Shown here: piece after piece, positions 59,221 to 64,000 of the stretch | Layout: each line of letters opens with the position of its first letter | How positions within the stretch are numbered: position 1 is the stretch's first letter | Source: Jiella pelagia | GTDB taxonomy: Bacteria; Pseudomonadota; Alphaproteobacteria; Rhizobiales; Rhizobiaceae | Length of the DNA stretch: 64,000 nt | Reading direction: 5' to 3' | NCBI RefSeq assembly: GCF_026898155.1 | Contig: NZ_CP114029.1 | Span: 1,991,501-2,055,500, forward strand | Translations under genes and position numbers: made by a program | The notes under the pieces: generated by a model | What the model saw: only the letters and a program-made list of their open reading frames with translations | What the model was told of the DNA's origin: nothing | Databases searched by the model: none

Positions 59221-59928
59221 TCAGACTTCGTCGGATTCGGTGCCGACGAGCTTCCAGTTGGGGTCGCGCGACCGGATGTCGCGGGCGAATGTCCAGACGT
59301 CGCGGACTTCCGCGACCGATTCCGGATCGCCGTCGATGACCTCGCCGTCCGCGCCGACGGTGGCGCTGATCAGCTGCGAGACGAATCGCACGGTGATGTG
59401 CGCGTCCCGCTCCTTCATCTCGGCGCCCACGATCTTGGCGTCGCCGATGCCGACGAAGGAGGAGTTCATCTTGTGGCCAGCGGCCTCGCGCTCGGTGATC
59501 GCCTTCTCGAAGTCGGCGTAGACGTCAGCCGACAACAGCCCCTTGAGCACCCGGCGGTCGCCGTCGGCAAAGCCGTTGACGATCATCTCGTAGGCGATCT
59601 TCGCGCCATCGAGGAACTCGGCCGGATCGAATTCCGGATCGATATCCCGCATCTTGCGCAGTTCGGCATTCAACGGCGAGCCTGGCGTCGCCATCTTGTC
59701 GATCTTTTCGTAGAGGATGCGGGCCGGAACGGCGTCGCCCTCTTCCGCGCGGCGGTTCGGCAGCGTCACGACGTTGCCGTTGGAGGCGGCCTCCTCGCGC
59801 CGCGCTTCGGTGCGCGTATAGGGGTCGAATGGCGGCCTCTCGTTGCCCGTTCGTCGGCCGAGCACATTGCGCAGCTGGAACAGGACGATCGCCGCAAGCA
59901 CTATAAAGAAAATCGTCCCAAAGCTCAT
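59221..59928 (-). CDS. Tim44-like (TimA) inner-membrane protein
   Basis: This 235-residue protein begins with one membrane helix (SFGTIFFIVLAAIVLFQL, 2-19) and a basic, polar linker. Its C-terminal Tim44/MRPL45-type domain starts near residue 95, with FLDGAKIAYEMIVNGFADGDRRVLKGLLS and an ending DPNWKLVGTESD. Alphaproteobacterial members are relatives of the mitochondrial import motor component. Their bacterial task is not firmly known. The gene is next to mltA in most Hyphomicrobiales and is divergent from fxsA and secB. Confidence 0.9.
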   Translation of the reverse strand: MSFGTIFFIVLAAIVLFQLRNVLGRRTGNERPPFDPYTRTEARREEAASNGNVVTLPNRRAEEGDAVPARILYEKIDKMATPGSPLNAELRKMRDIDPEFDPAEFLDGAKIAYEMIVNGFADGDRRVLKGLLSADVYADFEKAITEREAAGHKMNSSFVGIGDAKIVGAEMKERDAHITVRFVSQLISATVGADGEVIDGDPESVAEVRDVWTFARDIRSRDPNWKLVGTESDEV

Positions 59929-60113
59929 TGCGCGCCGTCACCTCGTTTCCGCCTGTCAGAACTCGCCTCATATAGAGACGACCGGCCATGCATTCAAATC
60001 GCCTTTCCGCTTTCCTATCTTCGGGTCTGAAGCGCCGGCGGATATCGCCGGTTTCATCCAGACCCTGGCCCGGCTCGACGAACGTCGACCACGGGCTGCA
60101 AGGAACCAGGCCC

Positions 60114-60662
60114 ATGCCTTTCGCGATCATTCCGTTTCTTCTGCTGATCATCCCGGTGCTGGAGATCGCCGTCTTCATCCTCGTCGGCAATCTCATCGGC
60201 CTGTGGCCCACCCTCGCCCTCGTCGTCCTGACGGCGATTGTCGGCTCGTTCCTGTTGAAGCGCCAGGGGATCAGCACGCTGCGGCGCATCCAGGCGGAGA
60301 CGAACGCCGGCCGCGTGCCCGCGCGCGAGCTTGTCGATGGGGTGATGATCATGGCGGCGGGCATTCTGCTCCTGACGCCAGGTCTCGTCACCGACACGAT
60401 CGGCTTCCTCCTCTTCGTCCCGGGCTTCCGCAGCAGCATCCGCAACTTCCTCAGCAAGCGCGTCGTCGTCATGGCGCAGGGCGGCGGGTCGTACGGCTTC
60501 GGTCGGAGCGGCGGTGGAGAATCCGGCGGACAGACGTGGCAGCGCCCGCGCTCGCCGGATGTGGTCGACCTGACGGGCGAGGATTATCATCGCCGTCCCG
60601 ATCCCGCCTCGCCCTGGCGGGGGGACGAGGAAGACGGTCCGAACAATCGCACGCTGCACTGA
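60114..60662 (+). CDS. fxsA: FxsA family membrane protein
   Basis: The 182-residue inner-membrane protein has hydrophobic segments at about 2-45 and 78-112 and the FxsA signature of a glycine-rich loop and GSFLLKRQGISTLRRIQAE. The soluble C-terminal tail is Gly/Arg/Pro-rich. E. coli FxsA (YjeG) affects phage T7 exclusion by F; its everyday role is unknown. The start at MPFAIIPF matches the family. It is divergent from the Tim44-like gene. Confidence 0.88.
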   Translation: MPFAIIPFLLLIIPVLEIAVFILVGNLIGLWPTLALVVLTAIVGSFLLKRQGISTLRRIQAETNAGRVPARELVDGVMIMAAGILLLTPGLVTDTIGFLLFVPGFRSSIRNFLSKRVVVMAQGGGSYGFGRSGGGESGGQTWQRPRSPDVVDLTGEDYHRRPDPASPWRGDEEDGPNNRTLH

Positions 60663-60966
60663 GGCAGGCGGCGATCCCGGACGATGGCTGGATCCCTCCG
60701 GCTGGGCGCCTGGCCAGGCCCTTCGGCGCTCCTTCGCCAATCGCCGTGAATTCGAAGACATCGATCGCGTCGCTGTCATAGATGCCAGGATGGCGCCCAG
60801 GATGGGCGCACGGTCGCTTTCGCTTCCCAACGCTTTCCGATTGCCATTCACGCGATTGTGTGCAGAAGGATGCACGATACCTTGCTTCCGTAAGGTCACC
60901 TTGGAACATTCGCGGCAAGGCTGTCGGTTGCCAGCGCCGACCGGGCGATGGAGGGAAAAGACGATC
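60663..60966. other. 304-base intergenic stretch after fxsA
   Basis: No gene or strong signal is seen. GGAGGG just before 60967 is the ribosome site of the next gene. Confidence 0.45.
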
Positions 60967-61980
60967 ATGCGTTCATGGTTCGGCGGAGGGTTACTCTGCC
61001 TTGGCCTCACACTGGCGCCGGCAGTCGCCGATGCGCAGGAGATCTACAACATCGGCGAAGCAAAGGGCGTGCGCCACGCCCATTACGGCAGCGTCCGGGG
61101 CTGGGAAATCGTTTCCGGCCGGGAGCGCGGCCGCGTCCGCTATTGCTACGCCGCCGTCGACCGGGACGGCAACGGCGACGACGTCCGGATCGGCTATGGC
61201 TCCGGCCAGTGGCAGATCGCCGTCCCCGTCGGGGCCCGGCCCGACTGGTATGGCCAGCTCGAGATCGACGGCCGGGTGACGGGTGCGAGCGGCACGGCCG
61301 GTCGCGGCTGGACCTTCGCGTGGATCGGGCTTCCCGAACTCGACGCGCTGCGCGCCGGCGACACGGCGATCCTGTCCGTCGGCAAGTTCGACGTCGAGTT
61401 TTCCCTCTCCGGGGTCACGGCGGCAACGCTGATGGTCGAGGAATGCGTCGACCGGCGAGGCGATTCCGGTGGCGGATACGCGCCCGCTCCCGTGGGCTCG
61501 CCCAATCCGCCCGCGCCTCCTGCCCATGGCGGACCACGCCCGCCTCGCCCGGCCTTCCTCGACTGGGTCAACCAGGCCGGCGGCCGCATCGACCGCCGGG
61601 CCGCGCGCGCCGGCCGGGAAGCAAACGGAGAATCGCTCTATGTCTGTTCGGCGCAATTCAACGGCGGCGTTCATCCGGGCAAGCTGCGCCGGGGCTTCGG
61701 CGGCTGCGTCGTCGGCTATGGCGGCAGGGAATTCACCGTCGAACAATATTCGACGCTGATCGGCAAGGGCCGCTGGCAGAGTGGCGTGCCGACCGACCGC
61801 CTCGACAGGGTCGGCGTGAACGGCGGCCAGGAAGCGAACGGCAGCCCGCTCTATGTCTGCCGTGCCGACTTCAACAACGGCGTCCATCCCGGCAAGGTCG
61901 GCGCATCGACGGGCGGCTGCAATATCACCTATGGGGGCGTCGAGCGGACGGTGTACTTCTACGAGGTGCTGACGCGCTGA
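60967..61980 (+). CDS. Secreted DM9-repeat (DUF3421) protein
   Basis: The 337-residue product has a signal peptide (cleavage after A-D-A, near residue 23). It has an N-terminal beta-rich domain of about 150 residues with GVRHAHYGSVRGWEIVSGRE, a Pro/Gly linker, and two C-terminal repeats of ANGxxLYVCxAxFNxGVHPGKxxxxxGGCxxxYGG (about 219-270 and 285-337). These fit DM9/DUF3421, a mannose-binding-type repeat best known from insects and molluscs and scattered in bacteria. Sugar binding outside the cytoplasm is therefore likely but not shown. GGAGGG lies before the ATG. Confidence 0.75.
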   Translation: MRSWFGGGLLCLGLTLAPAVADAQEIYNIGEAKGVRHAHYGSVRGWEIVSGRERGRVRYCYAAVDRDGNGDDVRIGYGSGQWQIAVPVGARPDWYGQLEIDGRVTGASGTAGRGWTFAWIGLPELDALRAGDTAILSVGKFDVEFSLSGVTAATLMVEECVDRRGDSGGGYAPAPVGSPNPPAPPAHGGPRPPRPAFLDWVNQAGGRIDRRAARAGREANGESLYVCSAQFNGGVHPGKLRRGFGGCVVGYGGREFTVEQYSTLIGKGRWQSGVPTDRLDRVGVNGGQEANGSPLYVCRADFNNGVHPGKVGASTGGCNITYGGVERTVYFYEVLTR

Positions 61981-61987
61981 ACGGTGC

Positions 61988-62009
61988 GACCGGCGCCAAG
62001 GCGCCGGTC
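61988..62009 (+). terminator. Hairpin after the DM9 gene
   Basis: A perfect 10-bp stem (61988-61997 with 62000-62009) starts 8 bases after the stop, with only two bases between the arms as written. TTCAT follows, a weak T tract. Confidence 0.6.
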
Positions 62010-62246
62010 TTCATCGGGCTCTTTCGCCGCCGTCTCGGTCGCTTGCAGCGCCGGGCGGCATTGCGACGCTTCAAGACCTTACGCAGCGCAATTGCCCCGC
62101 GCGCGCTGCTTGAGATCACCAACTCTGCGTGATAGCGCTCGGCTCGAACGATTTTCCGGCCGGTCGCCTCTGTCGAAAGCGGCCCGGCCATGTCCGGCGT
62201 TGCGTCCTTGCCGCGCCGCCAGGAAGCGAGAAAGAAAGGTCAGACA

Positions 62247-62756
62247 ATGTCTCAGACGAACGACGCCAATGGCAGCCAGGCTGCGACCCCCGGTCAGGAC
62301 GCTACCCCGCCGGCCCTCAACATCCTCACCCAGTACATCAAGGACCTCTCCTTCGAGAGCCCGAACGCACCGGCGATCCTGCGCAGCCAGTCCCGCGGAC
62401 CGGCGATCAACATCGGCGTCAATGTCGGCGCCAACCAGATCGAGGGCACCCAGAACGAATTCGACGTCCGGCTGACGCTGAACGCCAAGGCCGGCGAAGG
62501 CGCCGAGATGCTGTTCGCCGTCGAACTGGAATATGGCGGCGTGTTCCGCATGCAGAACTTCCCGCAGGAGCACCTCCTCCCGCTGCTCTTCATCGAGTGC
62601 CCGCGGCTGCTCTTCCCCTTCGCCCGGCAGGTCGTCGCCGACGTCACCCGCAATGGCGGCTTCCCGCCGCTGATGATCGATCCGATCGACTTCGCCAAGC
62701 TGTTCCAGCAGCGCATGGCCGAGGAGCGCGCCCGCCAGCAGGTGCAGACGGCCTGA
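62247..62756 (+). CDS. secB: Protein-export chaperone SecB
   Basis: The 169-residue cytosolic tetrameric chaperone holds preproteins unfolded and hands them to SecA. The family core runs from [20 protein letters not shown] (about 22-41) to [32 protein letters not shown] (about 126-157). The N-terminal 20 residues are polar, as in relatives. ATG 62247 follows GAAAGG at a normal distance; the longer frame from 62190 has no support. It converges on dnaQ with a shared terminator. Confidence 0.95.
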   Translation: MSQTNDANGSQAATPGQDATPPALNILTQYIKDLSFESPNAPAILRSQSRGPAINIGVNVGANQIEGTQNEFDVRLTLNAKAGEGAEMLFAVELEYGGVFRMQNFPQEHLLPLLFIECPRLLFPFARQVVADVTRNGGFPPLMIDPIDFAKLFQQRMAEERARQQVQTA

Positions 62757-62805
62757 TCGCTCAGCCCTCTCCGGCCTGAGGCCGCGCACATCCAACGCAG
62801 CGAAG

Positions 62806-62835
62806 ACGCCGGCCGAGCAATCGCGCCGGCGTTTA
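62806..62835. terminator. Two-way terminator between secB and dnaQ
   Basis: ACGCCGGC (62806-62813) pairs with GCCGGCGT (62825-62832), followed by TTAT. It lies between convergent genes, so it can serve both. Confidence 0.6.
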
Positions 62836-62873
62836 TCGTTCTCGCGTCGGCAGAGCCGACCGGGCAAGCCGTC

Positions 62874-63612
62874 TCACCCGGCCTTTGCCTCCAGCTCCGC
62901 CTTTGCCGGCCGTTCCAGATACCGCCACCACATCGCCTCCTCGCCGAGGCTCGTGGCGAAGGCGAGATGGCGCGCCGCTTCCGCTTCCGTGAGCCGCGGC
63001 GCCAGCGGGGTCGGCCGTTGCGCAATCTGGTAGGCCGACGCTCCGCCGCTCTCGGCCCCCGCCCCTCGGTCGCCGCCGAAGGTCAGGCCGAGCGCCGCCT
63101 GCCGGCCGCCGATCAGCTCGATATAGACGTCGGCGAGAAGCTGGGAGTCGAGAAGCGCCCCGTGCTTGTCGCGCCGTGAGGTGTCGATCGAAAAGCGCGA
63201 GCAGAGCGCATCGAGGGTCGCCGGCGCCATCGGAAACTTGCGCCGCGCCATCGCCAGCGTGTCGAGGACGCGCTCCTGCCCGATCGGCGGCTGGCCGAGA
63301 CGGCCGAGCCTCGGCATTGAGGAAGCGAATGTCGAAGGTGGCGTTATGGGCGATCAGCCGGCCCTCGGCGAAGAACTCGAGAAACTCCTCGAGCACCTCG
63401 GAAAACACCGGCTTGTCCAGAAGGAACTCGTCGGAGATGCCGTGGACGTCGAAGGCGGCCGGATCGACCTTGCGCCCTTCCGGCCGGATGAAGACGTGAA
63501 ACTCCCGGCCCGTCGGAATGTGGTTCCACAGTTCGACGCCGCCGATCTCGATGACCCGTTCGACGGCCGGATCGAGGCCCGTGGTTTCGGTGTCGAAGAC
63601 GATCTCGCGCAT
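62874..63612 (-). CDS. dnaQ: DNA polymerase III epsilon subunit, proofreading exonuclease (insertion at 63306-63312)
   Basis: The corrected product is 245 residues. It gives the replicase 3'-5' proofreading. The exonuclease motifs are DTETTGLDP (ExoI, residues 7-15), HNATFD (ExoII, about 97-102) and HGALLDSQLLADVY (ExoIII, about 162-175), with a C-terminal stretch that binds the polymerase. An extra base at GAGCCTC (plus strand) splits the frame just after ExoII; without it the join reads FLNAELGRLGQPP. The ATG at 63612 is the family start. It is essential or near-essential, so a true break is unlikely. Confidence 0.93.
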
Positions 63613-63824
63613 GGTGCTGGCTCCCGGCTCGCCCCTTCCGTCGCAAATACCCGTGAGAGGGGCAATGGTCCTTTGGGAGTTGCCCTTCAATTCCACAGGG
63701 GATCGATTCCGGTTACCATGCGAAGGTGAACGCCGGGCGAACAACGAGGCTTGGCGACGCGTTCGCAAGGCCGCGCCGGCGCGCCAGTGCCAAGCGAGGG
63801 TCTACCGAACCAACGGAGGCGCCG

Positions 63825-64000
63825 ATGAACATCCAGGCACCCGCCATCCACACCGTCGAGGAGTTCCTGCGCTGGAACGAGGGGCGCGAAGGGCGGTACG
63901 AGTTCGTTCGCGGGAGGATCACCGGCATGATGACGGGCGGAACGAAGCGCCATGCGAGGTTGATGTTGCGCTTGGCCGCGAAGCTGGAATTGGCGCTTTC
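63825..64000 (+). CDS. Uma2 family endonuclease-like protein (DUF820), 3' end outside window
   Basis: An ATG at 63825, with GGAGG six bases upstream, opens a frame that runs off the window after 58 residues. The visible part, TVEEFLRWNEGREGRYEFVRG and then MTGGTKRHARL, matches the start of Uma2/DUF820 proteins (restriction-endonuclease-like PD-(D/E)XK fold), in which the YEF...G and R/K-H-x-x segments come first. The catalytic Asp-Glu-Lys set would be beyond the window. Function is unknown; such genes are often mobile and may belong to defence or DNA-repair systems. Confidence 0.7.
   Translation, partial: MNIQAPAIHTVEEFLRWNEGREGRYEFVRGRITGMMTGGTKRHARLMLRLAAKLELAL

Noticed and set aside
62946..62952. 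GAGGCTC inside dnaQ, and similar sites at 1344-1350 (mobA) and 7524-7530, as further insertions
   Set aside because: They are read in frame as natural Ser-Leu codons (AGC CTC) and the proteins continue normally.

Overview
The window is high-GC DNA from an alphaproteobacterium. A Hyphomicrobiales (Rhizobiales) member is most likely, with Aurantimonadaceae or a relative only a low-confidence guess. The mdh-sucC-sucD-sucA-sucB-SDR-lpdA order, the secB/dnaQ and Tim44/mltA/smr neighbourhood, and two Rhizobiales-type intergenic repeats point there. I see no rRNA, tRNA, CRISPR array, prophage or insertion sequence. The organism may be phototrophic: it carries bchE and bchJ behind a near-perfect FNR box, and a stand-alone BLUF photoreceptor.

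Layout. Bases 1-4149: end of a Bcr-type efflux pump, mobA, and an amino-acid ABC importer (binding protein plus two permeases, no ATPase). 4207-6471: bchE-bchJ. 6680-14660: a hydroxyisobutyrate-dehydrogenase-like gene, Lrp, HxlR/azoR, a lone sdhB, an App1-type phosphatase and a 3-hydroxybutyrate dehydrogenase. 15021-21648: a chemoreceptor, a fused 5-oxoprolinase and its divergent MarR regulator. 22319-31203: a nucleoside uptake and salvage block (ABC ATPase, two permeases, cdd, purine nucleoside phosphorylase, deoA, nucleoside hydrolase). 31459-43299: MerR, universal stress protein, TRAP transporter with DUF1850, BLUF protein, acrR/acrAB efflux and an EamA transporter. 43325-56755: the lower TCA-cycle operon read on the minus strand (mdh, sucC, sucD, sucA, sucB, SDR, lpdA). 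It is interrupted twice, by a VapBC toxin-antitoxin pair plus a secreted protein between sucC and sucD, and by three small genes between sucB and the SDR. 57141-63612: a helix-turn-helix regulator, smr, mltA, Tim44-like gene, fxsA, a DM9-repeat protein, secB and dnaQ. The window ends inside a Uma2-type gene.

The strongest unexplained signal is at the sequence level. Sixteen breaks of reading frame, spread over 15 otherwise intact and mostly housekeeping genes, are all one-base insertions in the middle of the palindrome GAGCTC, giving GAG-N-CTC. Removing the base restores the family sequence each time. Only five intact GAGCTC sites remain in the window. Three other one-base errors exist: two C6 runs that should be C7, and one extra T. 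I read this as consensus error at a modified GAGCTC motif (long-read data from DNA carrying a SacI-type modification), not as real gene decay. Genes so affected are annotated as intact CDS with the site named. For these, protein lengths are given after correcting the frame.
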